The notes under the pieces: generated by a model
What the model saw: the letters and a program-made list of their open reading frames with translations, nothing else
What the model was told of the DNA's origin: nothing
Databases searched by the model: none
Made by a program: the position numbers and the translations under genes
Part shown: in pieces, positions 7,246 through 15,060 of the stretch
How positions within the stretch are numbered: position 1 is the stretch's first letter
Layout: every line of letters starts with the position of its first letter
Source: Oscillospiraceae bacterium
GTDB lineage: Bacteria > Bacillota > Clostridia > Oscillospirales > UBA929
Assembly: GCA_009782475.1 (NCBI GenBank)
Contig: WRIZ01000015.1
Coordinates: 1 to 47,476 of the forward strand
Length of the DNA: 47,476 bases
Reading direction: 5' to 3'

Positions 7246-8184
7246 ATGAGACGGTCTAAAGCCATTGTATCACTATTGCTGGCGTTGTCAATGACGCTCG
7301 GCTTCTCCGCCCTCGCCGAGACGTCCGCCCCGGCCGATTTGCTGGTTTTGGGCGATTCCATTTCCACCGGATACGGCTTGCAAAACCCGTCCGCCGATAG
7401 TTACGGAGCCAAGCTGGCCAAAGCGTTGGAGCTGCCGGACGGCAAATATAACAATCTCGCCGTAGACGGCGCGACGTCCGCCGACCTCCTCGCGCTGCTG
7501 AAACAGCCCTCCACTTCTTCCCTGCTGGCCGGGCACAACACCGTTGTCATCTCCATCGGCGGCAACGACCTGATCGGGAAATTCTTCGCGCTGGCAAGAG
7601 AGGCACTGGGTCTCGGCTCGAACGCGTCCGAAGCCGAATTGCAGGCGGCAGTTGCCGACGCCGAATACGCCATGATACAGATCATAGCGGCCTTGATCCG
7701 AAACGAAGACGCGCTCGCCGCCACGGCGGACAGTTTCTCCGTCAATCTTTCGGATATTGTATCGGCGGTTAAGGCGGCCAATCCCAGCGCGAATGTGTAC
7801 ATCCAAACCGTTTACAATCCGTTTGGCGGGATCGCCGAGCTGGAAAATATTCTTCCTTCAACCGATACCATCATCCGCCGGATGAACGCCGCCGTCACAA
7901 ACGGCGCGGCGGCCGGGGAATATACCGTTGTTGACGTCTATTCGGCTTTTCAGGGTAACGAGCAGCGGTATATCAACATAGACGCCTTCGACATCCACCC
8001 CAACGCCGCCGGGCACGCGCTGATTTATCAGAGGATTTATCAGGCCATGCCGGATTCCCCGCCCCGGAGCTTCAGAACCGGGGACGACTCCATCCCCGGC
8101 GTTATTTTTATCCTGCTGGGGGGTTCATTGCTGGCAGTGGGCGGGTTTGTTGTGGTGTTGCTGAGGAAGCGGCGGGAGAAGTGA
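7246..8184 (+). CDS. Secreted SGNH/GDSL hydrolase with C-terminal membrane anchor
   Basis: This is a 312-residue exported esterase-type hydrolase. Residues 1-25 are a signal peptide. Block I is GDSIS with nucleophile Ser38; GGND gives the oxyanion Asn; DIHPNAAGH supplies the catalytic Asp and His. The C-terminus reads SFRTGDDS, a hydrophobic helix of about 20 residues and RKRREK, which is the plan of a cell-wall sorting signal with a degenerate motif or of a simple membrane anchor. Substrate candidates are acylated cell-wall or dietary polysaccharides. GAGGGGG precedes the ATG at 7246; longer upstream frames would run through the promoter. Confidence 0.85.
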   Translation: MRRSKAIVSLLLALSMTLGFSALAETSAPADLLVLGDSISTGYGLQNPSADSYGAKLAKALELPDGKYNNLAVDGATSADLLALLKQPSTSSLLAGHNTVVISIGGNDLIGKFFALAREALGLGSNASEAELQAAVADAEYAMIQIIAALIRNEDALAATADSFSVNLSDIVSAVKAANPSANVYIQTVYNPFGGIAELENILPSTDTIIRRMNAAVTNGAAAGEYTVVDVYSAFQGNEQRYINIDAFDIHPNAAGHALIYQRIYQAMPDSPPRSFRTGDDSIPGVIFILLGGSLLAVGGFVVVLLRKRREK

Positions 8185-8218
8185 GAGCAAACGGTCGGCG
8201 GGGTTGAGTTGAGACAAT

Positions 8219-8253
8219 AATACCTCTGCAACCGTTGAAGCTGCAGAGGTATT
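8219..8253 (+). terminator. Hairpin after SGNH hydrolase
   Basis: A 12-bp perfect stem (AATACCTCTGCA at 8219-8230 with TGCAGAGGTATT at 8242-8253). Only a weak T run follows, so termination may be partial. Confidence 0.55.
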
Positions 8254-8339
8254 TCACATTAGAGTATGATAAAATAACGATCGTTGGGCAAGGGTTATAG
8301 CCCTTCTGCCACGACATTTGGGAAGGAATACCAGCCGCT

Positions 8340-9404
8340 ATGAAAAATCTAAGTAAAATTCGCGCGCTTGCCCTCACACTGGCACTTGCGTTCACATTCG
8401 CGGCCTGTAGCAGCAACACAACAACACCCGCAAGCAACACGCCGAGCAGCAGCCCCGAACCGCCAGACGTAAACGAAACACCGGGCGGCAATACCCCGTC
8501 CGATGTCAGCGCGTCGGATATACATGTAAGGGAGATAGTTTCAGGATTGGAATATAATAATGTCAGCTTTTTCAGCCTCCTTGAGTTCAACGAAGGCTTA
8601 ACGGTTGTAAAAAATGCCGATGAGGAGCAGGGAGTCATTGACAGGGCTGGCAATGTGATCATTCCTTTCGGTTTGTATAAGACGATCGGCTCTTTCAGTG
8701 AAGGCTTAGTAACTGTTACCAATGCCGGCGAGGAATGGGGCGTAATCGACAGAAGGGGCGACTTAGTGATTCCCTTTGGCTTGTATGATTTGATGTTTCC
8801 GTTCAGCGGCGGCTTAGCGGTTGTCTATAATAATGCCAATAAAGAATGGGGCGTAATAGACACATCAGGTAATGTTGTTGTGCCATTTGGTTTGTATCAT
8901 GAGATTGCATCATTCAGCGATGGTTTAGCGGTTGTTGGAGATGAATACAGAGAAAAGGCAGTAATTGACACTTCGGGCAATGTGGTTGTTCCTTTCAGGT
9001 TGTACCGGAAGATTGAATCGTTCAGCCACGGTTTAGCGGTTGTTGAGAATGAAGAGAGGGAAAAGGCAGCAATCGACACGTTAGGCAATGTGGTTGTTCC
9101 TTTCGGCATATACCGTGAGATCAATTCATTCAGCGATGGTTTAGCGGCTGTTCATTCCAATACCGTTTGGGGAGAATGGGGAGCAATAGACCGGGCGGGT
9201 AATTTGGTGATTCCTTTTGGCTTTGGGAGAATTTATCCTTTCACCGAAGGATTAGCGGCGGCTTGGAATGCCAACGATGAATGGGGGGTAATCGGCAGGA
9301 CGGGTGAAGTGGTTGTTCCTTTCGGTCAATATAGCTGGATTCATCCTTTCACAGAGGGATTGGCGGTTGTTTTGTTACCAACGCCAACGAGGAATACGGC
9401 GTAA
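8340..9404 (+). CDS. WG-repeat lipoprotein (frameshifted near its 3' end)
   Basis: This is a 354-residue lipoprotein. The signal ends at Cys23 (TFAAC), followed by a Thr/Ser/Pro linker to about residue 70. Then come about nine units of roughly 31 residues with the pattern EWGVIDxxGNVVVPFGxYxxIxxFxxGLAVV, the WG repeat. WG repeats are found in surface and secreted proteins of Bacillota and probably mediate binding. The last unit breaks off after GLAVV. One T added to the TTTT run at 9370-9373 restores the reading frame into another full repeat (see the next entry). No downstream partner gene exists before the tRNA-Leu repeat. Confidence 0.8.
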   Translation: MKNLSKIRALALTLALAFTFAACSSNTTTPASNTPSSSPEPPDVNETPGGNTPSDVSASDIHVREIVSGLEYNNVSFFSLLEFNEGLTVVKNADEEQGVIDRAGNVIIPFGLYKTIGSFSEGLVTVTNAGEEWGVIDRRGDLVIPFGLYDLMFPFSGGLAVVYNNANKEWGVIDTSGNVVVPFGLYHEIASFSDGLAVVGDEYREKAVIDTSGNVVVPFRLYRKIESFSHGLAVVENEEREKAAIDTLGNVVVPFGIYREINSFSDGLAAVHSNTVWGEWGAIDRAGNLVIPFGFGRIYPFTEGLAAAWNANDEWGVIGRTGEVVVPFGQYSWIHPFTEGLAVVLLPTPTRNTA

Positions 9405-9559
9405 TCGACGGGATGGGTAAGGGAGTTGTTCCTTTCGGCGTATACAGCGAGATTTATTCTTTCAAAGAGGGATTATCGCTTGCTCGCAATGCTCAAGACG
9501 GTACATTTTCAATACTGGAAATTGCAAGCGATATGTTCCACACCGACACCGCAAGGTAA
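9371..9559 (+). pseudogene. Out-of-frame C-terminal continuation of the WG-repeat lipoprotein
   Basis: In the other frame this segment reads FVTNANEEYGVIDGMG and VVPFGVYSEIYSFKEGL, a complete further WG repeat, then a tail ending in HTDTAR and TAA at 9557-9559. It continues the upstream gene if one base is added to the TTTT run at 9370-9373. It is either a genuine frameshift, a phase-variable tract or a sequence error. Confidence 0.7.
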
Positions 9560-9607
9560 TAAGCAAAAGGCCGCCTGCCAGCTCGAATCCTAATCCTTAA
9601 AACCACG

Positions 9608-9674
9608 CAACCGCCTCCCCTGCAACGGTTCGGCGGTTGTGTGAGAGTCTGATTGGTGCCGGTGGCCGGACTCG
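9608..9674. repeat. 67-bp direct repeat, distal copy of tRNA-Leu 3' end and flank
   Basis: This stretch matches 11438-11504 at 66 of 67 positions. It holds the last 21 nt of the tRNA-Leu gene (9654-9674) and 46 nt of its downstream flank with an inverted repeat. It marks the far junction of a 1,830-bp unit. Confidence 0.85.
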
Positions 9675-9748
9675 GACAGATTCTCACAGTCGGATAAAAG
9701 ACTCTATAACTGCTTTTTTTGCAATAAACACAAGGGATTTGACCATAA

Positions 9749-9979
9749 TTATGTGGGATTTTCCCAACTGTTATATTCATCAATGGACATCTCAATATCT
9801 TTGAGTATTTTACGGACTAACGTGCGGTCTAAATCGCCTGCGTGCATGGGGACAACCGTTGTCCGTCCGTCGGGATGTTGAAAAAAGCGATGGCTCCCTT
9901 TCTGTCTTATAGCAACGAATCCGCCGCCGTCCAACAACTTGCACATTTTCGCGCTTGTTATTATTTTCAGCTTGCTCAC
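9749..9979 (-). CDS. hicA: HicA-family mRNA interferase toxin
   Basis: This 76-residue toxin has the dsRNA-binding-like fold. The signature RQKGSHRFF places the catalytic His at residue 30, followed by [10 protein letters not shown] and the C-terminal VRKILKDI helix. HicA cleaves mRNA when free and is held inactive by HicB. It is the second gene of the pair: its ATG overlaps the hicB stop (ATGA type, 4 nt). It lies inside the direct-repeat-bounded tRNA-Leu unit. Confidence 0.9.
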   Translation of the reverse strand: MSKLKIITSAKMCKLLDGGGFVAIRQKGSHRFFQHPDGRTTVVPMHAGDLDRTLVRKILKDIEMSIDEYNSWENPT

Positions 9980-10191
9980 AGAGCAACCTCCATTTGCTGC
10001 ACCCCAATAAATTTACTCGCCGGCGGAAGTTCTTCCCCAACCTCAAGGCATAGCTCAATAACCTCTTGGGCTTTTTCCAAAAGTTCGGGGATCGTGTCGG
10101 CTTGAGTGTAACAGCTTTTCAGCGCGGGAATTGTAGCGATATATGCGCCGTCCTCGCCTTGCTCAATCAATACCGTAAAATTGTGTTTCAT
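9976..10191 (-). CDS. hicB: HicB-family antitoxin
   Basis: This is a 71-residue protein with the HicB N-terminal fold: [21 protein letters not shown], then a Cys and the [15 protein letters not shown] helix. It ends soon after the partial RNase H-like domain and has no visible C-terminal helix-turn-helix or ribbon-helix-helix, so it is the short HicB form. Here hicB precedes hicA, the reverse of the classic order. HicB binds HicA and often represses its own promoter. Confidence 0.88.
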   Translation of the reverse strand: MKHNFTVLIEQGEDGAYIATIPALKSCYTQADTIPELLEKAQEVIELCLEVGEELPPASKFIGVQQMEVAL

Positions 10192-10267
10192 GTTATCAGC
10201 CCTTTCTGTTGCTATTGTATGTTGATTGGCGGAGGGGTTATACGGTGGCTGTCATGAGGGATGGAAG

Positions 10268-11347
10268 TCACAGATAACGCCCACACACTTCCCGAAGGAA
10301 ATCTGCGTATTTGTATATATCATTGAGGCTGGATATATCATGGCGGACTGATTTTTTATTTTCATCCGGGGTAGTAATGAATTTCTGATTGCCGCTGAAC
10401 CAAAAACGGCATACTCTCTTGTTTTTGTTGTCATCAAAAAGAATTGCCAAGTATTGCTTTGCGTGCCGATATGCCAGACGGTCAACGTCAACCATATCCC
10501 TCAAGATGGATTTGACAATAGCAAATGCCTCGATTTCCTCAAAGGTAATCAAGGTTTCGCTTTCTTCGATAGCATCGTTTTCTGTTGTCGGCGTAGGAAT
10601 CGGCTCAGAATTTCCCTTACTTGCATCCGACTGACCTTTGATGGCGCTTTTCAGCGTTTCGCTGATTGCATCATTGATGTATTGAATGAACCCACGTTTA
10701 ATGATGGGGCGGAACTCATCTACTGCTTTTTGTGTCCTCTTGCCCTCATAAACCTCAGACATAATGTACATTGCAATAGAATCTGATGGCTCTGTTCTCA
10801 TTGTGTTTAGCAAGTCTTTAATTTTACCCATGTACTTCAACTCGGATGCTGCGCCGAAAGCTGCTTCAAGGTCAAGCGTTTTCTTCGCAAACCGTTTCAA
10901 TTCGGAAATGATATTTTCGTGGACATCCAGAACATCGAAACCAAGAAACGGTTTCAAGTCCATCTTGTTTGCTTGGTTGAGGTCGGTGAAAAATCTGTAG
11001 TTGATACCGTTCGTTAATATCCCGAACTTCGCCGCTGTTGCACTGAAATAGCGGAATAGCTGTGATGTGTGCTTGTCGTTATCAAGGGGTTCACCGCACC
11101 ATTTGGCTTCGATTAGGATAACAGGCTCACCATCAATTACAATGGCATAATCAACCTTCTCGCCTTGTTTCGTTCCAACATCGGCTGTGAACTCAGGAAC
11201 GAACTCCAGTGGATTAAAAATATCATAGCCGAGTAGTTGGAAAAAAGGCAGTATTAAAGCGTTCTTGGTCGCTTCCTCTGTTGCAATCGCATCCTTGACT
11301 TTCGATACACGAGTAGAAAACTGCCGCAGTTCATCGATAAAATCCAT
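10268..11347 (-). CDS. Solitary restriction-type nuclease with HsdR_N-like domain
   Basis: This is a 359-residue protein. The first half matches the type I restriction enzyme R-subunit N-terminal nuclease: ATEEATKN opening, FFQLLGYDIFNP, then a PD-(D/E)xK core with Asp66 and Glu80-Ala-Lys82 (VILIEAKW), and QLFRYF and LTNGINYRFFTD further on. No helicase, methylase or specificity subunit is encoded nearby, so it is not a complete type I system. The C-terminal part from about residue 285 is a second conserved block often found with this domain. The ATG at 11347 has AAGGAGAAAGG upstream; a longer frame would start inside the tRNA. A defence role is likely but unproven. Confidence 0.8.
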   Translation of the reverse strand: MDFIDELRQFSTRVSKVKDAIATEEATKNALILPFFQLLGYDIFNPLEFVPEFTADVGTKQGEKVDYAIVIDGEPVILIEAKWCGEPLDNDKHTSQLFRYFSATAAKFGILTNGINYRFFTDLNQANKMDLKPFLGFDVLDVHENIISELKRFAKKTLDLEAAFGAASELKYMGKIKDLLNTMRTEPSDSIAMYIMSEVYEGKRTQKAVDEFRPIIKRGFIQYINDAISETLKSAIKGQSDASKGNSEPIPTPTTENDAIEESETLITFEEIEAFAIVKSILRDMVDVDRLAYRHAKQYLAILFDDNKNKRVCRFWFSGNQKFITTPDENKKSVRHDISSLNDIYKYADFLREVCGRYL

Positions 11348-11437
11348 AACCTTTCTCCTTAACCGTAAAATTTGAAATATGTAAAACAGCATATGCTGGC
11401 GCCGCCACCCGTCCCCGCACAGTCCCGCACTGCCCCA

Positions 11438-11504
11438 CAACCGCCTCTCCTGCAACGGTTCGGCGGTTGTGTGAGAGTCTGATTGGTGCCGGTGGCCGGA
11501 CTCG
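11438..11504. repeat. 67-bp direct repeat, tRNA-Leu copy
   Basis: This copy contains the true 3' end of tRNA-Leu (11484-11504) and its 46-nt flank. The flank includes a perfect 10-bp inverted repeat (CACAACCGCC on one strand, GGCGGTTGTG on the other). It matches 9608-9674 except for one C/T. Confidence 0.85.
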
Positions 11505-11570
11505 AACCGGCACGGTGTCGCCACCGGTGGATTTTGAGTCCACTACGTCTGCCAATTCCATCACACCGGC
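11484..11570 (-). tRNA. tRNA-Leu (anticodon CAA)
   Basis: This is an 87-nt class II tRNA. The acceptor GCCGGTG pairs with CACCGGC, the discriminator is A and CCA is encoded. The anticodon stem GTGGA/TCCAC encloses loop CTCAAAA with anticodon CAA, and a long variable arm and a GGTTCGAGTCC T-loop follow. It lies 32 nt downstream of proS on the same strand. Its 3' end is duplicated at 9654-9674. Confidence 0.95.
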
Positions 11571-11602
11571 ACTTTGAGGAGCGCGAAATGGAGGCTCAAT
11601 GA

Positions 11603-13366
11603 TTATACCTTATCGGGTGTGTATTCGTCAAGCATCTCCTTCACCATTGTTGTAACAAACCCCGCCGCTTCTCCGTCCGCGACATCCTGAGAGAAGGATT
11701 TATCCCGCTTCTTCACCTCGATAACCCCCCGGCCGACTGTTTTGGGGCTGATGATGACCCGGAGCGGCACGCCCAGCAGGTCGGCATCGGAAAACATGAC
11801 CCCGGCACTGACGGCGCGGTCGTCATACAGCACTTCGACGCCTTTGTTTTGCAAGGCTTCATACAGTGAATCGGCGGCCTGCCTGACGTCCCCCTCGTCA
11901 CTGCGGAGGGCGCAGATGTGCACCTGCCAGGGGGCAATCGGCATCGGCCAAATGGGGCCGTAATCGTCATGATGGGCTTCGCAGGCCGACGCCGCCATCC
12001 TGCCGACGCCGATACCGTAGCATCCCATGATGGGGGTCTGTGTTGCGCCTTCCGCGTCGAGGTATTGCATCCCCATTGTCTCTGTGTATTTGGTTCCCAG
12101 CTGGAATATATTCCCTACCTCGATCCCCCGTTTGACGCTTACCGGGTGTTTCTGACAGGCGGGGCAGAGCATTCCTTCATAGGCCTTGGCGAAATCGTGA
12201 TATTCCGCGTCCGGGCAGTCCCGCCCGGGCGAAAACCCTTTATAGTGATAATCCTCTTTATTCGCCCCGGTTACAAGCCCCTCCGCGCCTTGAAGGGAAC
12301 GATCGAAGAGCAGACGGGCTTTGGCGGTGAAACCGACCGGCCCGCAGGAGCCGTAAGCGACCCCCGTCTCGCGGCCGCAGCCGCCATTGGGTGCAGCGTC
12401 ACGCTGCTCGGGGCGGATTTCCTCTTTCAAGAAATTACGCAGCTTGGTTTCGTTTGCTTCTAAATCACCCCGGATGAAAACGACGATCAACCCGTCATCC
12501 GCAACAGTACGGAAGATGACAGCTTTGCAGGTTTGCTCGGGTTTGATGGAAAGCAGCTTGCACAGGTCTTCGATGGTCTTTGTATCGGGGGTGTGGATAA
12601 GCTCTAACTTCTCCTCCGTCCCCGCCGCCGCGGACATTGGATCCAGCGTCACGCTGGAGACCTCCATGTTGGAACTGAAGCCGCAGCCTTCGCAAAGGAC
12701 GAGGGAATCTTCGCCCACGTCGGCCAGCAGCATAAACTCATGGGAAACCTTGCCGCCCATCATGCCCGAATCGGATTGCACGACGACCACTTCGGGCAGT
12801 CCTGCCCGGGTGAAAATGCGCTCATAGGCTTTGTAACAGCGATCATAATACCGTTCTAAATCCTCCTGCGAGGTGTGGAACGAATAGGCGTCCTTCATGG
12901 TAAATTCCCGGACGCGGATCAACCCGCCCCGGGCGCGCGGCTCGTCGCGGAATTTTGTTTGTATCTGATAGACCATGAACGGGTAATTCATATATGACGG
13001 CGCGGCGTCGCGCACCAAATGGACGACCGCTTCCTCATGGGTCATCCCCAGCACCATATCGGCACCGTTCCTGTCTTTGAAGCGTAACAGGGCGTTGTCT
13101 ACGCTATCGAACCGCCCCGATTCTTTCCACAGAGAGGCGGGCATGGCGACCGGGAGCATGACTTCCTGCCCGCCTACCCGATTCATCTCCTCGCGGATGA
13201 TGGCTTCGATTTTTTGCATGATGCGTTTGGCGGGCGTAAAGAGCGAAAAGATGCCGCTCCCGACATTTTTAATGTATCCGCCGCGCGTCATTAAGCTGTG
13301 GCTTGCGATTTGGCATTCGGCGGGCGTCTCCTTAAAGCGCATCCCCACCAGCTGGTTCATTTTCAC
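11603..13366 (-). CDS. proS: Prolyl-tRNA synthetase
   Basis: It charges tRNA-Pro. The 587-residue bacterial-type enzyme has the class II core: motif 2-like KFRDEPRARGGLIRVREFTMKD, an insertion domain from about residue 220 to 400, motif 3 GCYGIGVGRM, and an anticodon-binding C-terminus. GTG at 13366 is the best start because GGAGG lies 9 nt upstream; ATG at 13360 is possible and the longer ATG at 13408 has no ribosome site. The insertion-domain linkers contain two copies of a short palindrome-bearing repeat (12385-12406, 12635-12656). The gene has its own promoter at 13456-13484. Confidence 0.93.
   Translation of the reverse strand: MKMNQLVGMRFKETPAECQIASHSLMTRGGYIKNVGSGIFSLFTPAKRIMQKIEAIIREEMNRVGGQEVMLPVAMPASLWKESGRFDSVDNALLRFKDRNGADMVLGMTHEEAVVHLVRDAAPSYMNYPFMVYQIQTKFRDEPRARGGLIRVREFTMKDAYSFHTSQEDLERYYDRCYKAYERIFTRAGLPEVVVVQSDSGMMGGKVSHEFMLLADVGEDSLVLCEGCGFSSNMEVSSVTLDPMSAAAGTEEKLELIHTPDTKTIEDLCKLLSIKPEQTCKAVIFRTVADDGLIVVFIRGDLEANETKLRNFLKEEIRPEQRDAAPNGGCGRETGVAYGSCGPVGFTAKARLLFDRSLQGAEGLVTGANKEDYHYKGFSPGRDCPDAEYHDFAKAYEGMLCPACQKHPVSVKRGIEVGNIFQLGTKYTETMGMQYLDAEGATQTPIMGCYGIGVGRMAASACEAHHDDYGPIWPMPIAPWQVHICALRSDEGDVRQAADSLYEALQNKGVEVLYDDRAVSAGVMFSDADLLGVPLRVIISPKTVGRGVIEVKKRDKSFSQDVADGEAAGFVTTMVKEMLDEYTPDKV
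12385..12406. repeat. Palindromic repeat inside proS, copy 1
   Basis: The core CATTGG..GCAGCGTCACGCTG contains the near-palindrome CAGCGT-C-ACGCTG. It matches 12635-12656 except at two positions, exactly 250 bp away in the same orientation. It encodes part of the RDAAPNGG linker in the insertion domain. Confidence 0.6.
12635..12656. repeat. Palindromic repeat inside proS, copy 2
   Basis: This is the second copy of the proS repeat. It encodes VSSVTLDPMSA in a linker before the conserved HTPDTKTIEDL strand. On the plus strand its flank GGACATTGG also begins the repeat elements in the glucan synthase gene when those are read on the minus strand. Confidence 0.6.
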
Positions 13367-13455
13367 GAAAAGGTTCCTCCCGGACGGTTTTTTGCCTTTG
13401 CGCCGCACCCGCTCACCACTGCCAACGCAGAAAAGAACGGTTCAGCGCGTAAATC

Positions 13456-13484
13456 AGTATAGCATTAACCCCGGCGGATTTCAA
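13456..13484 (-). promoter_or_regulatory. Sigma-A promoter of proS
   Basis: Minus strand: TTGAAA (13479-13484), 17-bp spacer, TATACT (13456-13461). The 5' leader to the GTG is about 80 nt and shows no T-box or other riboswitch. Confidence 0.7.
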
Positions 13485-13807
13485 TATGATTTTTTCATCC
13501 TTGATATAGATGGCGCAGAATGTTGATTGACGTTATTCATTCCATAAATCAATTTGCTCACTCTGTTCGTTTGCACAGTATAGGAGGCTGGCGCGACAAC
13601 TTATCGTTGCGCGTCAGCCCCCTTCGGTTTACATCTCCAATGTAAATCAGTCAATTATCTTCGTCACAAAACGAGTAGGGGCTTCCGTCCACACCGTAAT
13701 ACGCATTCACGGCTCTTCGTATTTCTTTGTCTAAATCTGCAGTAAACGTGCAACTAAACCCGGAAGAAAATGCTGGGTGTCCCTCCTATTGCTCTATGTT
13801 TTCAATC
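13485..13807. other. Intergenic region with a hairpin and a short open frame
   Basis: An imperfect hairpin (GGCTGGCGCGACAAC against GTTGCGCGTCAGCC, about 13590-13622) is followed by a minus-strand open frame from 13795 to a stop at 13651-13653. The frame encodes about 47 residues, including ADLDKEIRRAVNAYYG and a Cys-Asp-Glu-Asp-Asn C-terminus, and lies after a GGAGGG, but no ATG/GTG/TTG start is available. It may be a remnant or a small gene with an unusual start. Nothing else is recognisable. Confidence 0.35.
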
Positions 13808-14995
13808 TCAATTTTCTTGTTCATTCAGCACAATCACATTGTTGACATCAATTTTTCGCACATCATCATTGTTTGCAAGCAAATCACGTACAGTATATAG
13901 AGTTATACTCTCAAACTTATCATTATCAATCATCGAAATCAATATCTCATCTTTATCTGAAAGTATATATCTAATTCGTGCCGAACTGTCTCCGCCGCTC
14001 ATGTCAATGAATCGCAGGGTTGATTCAACCATATCAAGAATGATGATTTGGGCTATGTCTCCCCGGTAAAAGTATTGGTATCTTTCATTCGTTACAAGGC
14101 AGTCGGAAGCCCGGTTAAGGCGGAATTCATAGTCTCCGGTGATAAACGGCTTTATTCCATCGTCTGTCATTATAGCGATCATTGCATCATTAGAAAAATT
14201 TTGTAGATATATATATGAATTGGCAACATAGAATTTTGAAATCACTTGATGTGCAATATTTTCAAATACCTGGGTAACATCCATGCTGTTCTCAATCACA
14301 CCATTATTATTCATAACTTCTATTTTTCTTTCATATGCCCCGTCATTGTTTTCGGTAATGAGAATATATAGTTTTTCTGTATTGGCATCATAATCAAAGG
14401 ATATTATTTGCTCACCCCGCATTTTTTCATAGTCAAACTTTTTTTCATATACACTGCTGACGCTTTCCTGAGAGCGGTTGTACTCGATGAGCTGTGAGGT
14501 GACAATATCATCCGACAAATAAAGCATCAATGCGTAAAATTCATTTTCTGATTTTGGTCTTGTATAAATTAAAGGAGTACAGGTTATTACATCATAAATC
14601 TTACTGACACTATTGTCTTTCGTATCTAGCTTATACAATGTGTTGACAAATTTATTGTCCTCCTCATCAATAGGATTTCCAAAATAAAAATACAGTTCCC
14701 CGTCAAGCATTGAGCATCTGTTGGTAGCCATGTTCATAACGTCTGAGTAGTCAATAACCTCAATGGTCTCTGCTGAAAGATCATATTTGTAGAATTTACA
14801 TCTAGAGTCTGTTGTAAAATTATATCCATACGCAATTTGTTGGTAAAGCGCAAAATATCCGCTTGCGCCAAGCTCTTTGGAATCAAGCCCTCTGTCTTCA
14901 GGCGTTTGAAATGTATTGTCTGAAGGATCGTTATTTGTGCATGAAGATAAAATGAGCAACAGCATAAGCATGATTGTGAGATTGACTTTTTTCAT
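13808..14995 (-). CDS. Lipoprotein, function unknown, in the Spo0A-box operon
   Basis: This is a 395-residue exported lipoprotein: MKKVNLTIMLMLLLILSSC, with Cys19 as lipidation site, then a low-complexity stretch. The body consists of repeated beta-strand segments of the kind KFYKYDLSAETIEVIDYS, LYKLDTKDNSVSKIYD and YILITENNDG, suggesting a beta-propeller. No catalytic motif is seen. The ATG at 14995 has AGGAG 8 nt upstream; the longer frame reaching 15166 lies in the preceding gene and is not used. It follows the C39-like gene across a strong GC hairpin (15026-15052) and is AT-rich compared with flanking genes. Confidence 0.7.
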   Translation of the reverse strand: MKKVNLTIMLMLLLILSSCTNNDPSDNTFQTPEDRGLDSKELGASGYFALYQQIAYGYNFTTDSRCKFYKYDLSAETIEVIDYSDVMNMATNRCSMLDGELYFYFGNPIDEEDNKFVNTLYKLDTKDNSVSKIYDVITCTPLIYTRPKSENEFYALMLYLSDDIVTSQLIEYNRSQESVSSVYEKKFDYEKMRGEQIISFDYDANTEKLYILITENNDGAYERKIEVMNNNGVIENSMDVTQVFENIAHQVISKFYVANSYIYLQNFSNDAMIAIMTDDGIKPFITGDYEFRLNRASDCLVTNERYQYFYRGDIAQIIILDMVESTLRFIDMSGGDSSARIRYILSDKDEILISMIDNDKFESITLYTVRDLLANNDDVRKIDVNNVIVLNEQEN

Positions 14996-15025
14996 GATAT
15001 ACACTCCTAGATTCACATATAAAGA

Positions 15026-15052
15026 GAGAGGGGGGGTGATCCCCCCCCTCTC
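15026..15052 (-). terminator. Strong hairpin between C39-like and lipoprotein genes
   Basis: An 11-bp stem of GAGAG plus G-run against C-run plus CTCTC with loop TGAT. Only a short T-rich stretch follows on the minus strand, so it probably attenuates read-through or stabilises the upstream mRNA rather than stopping transcription fully. Confidence 0.5.
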
Positions 15053-15060
15053 AGGCTGTC

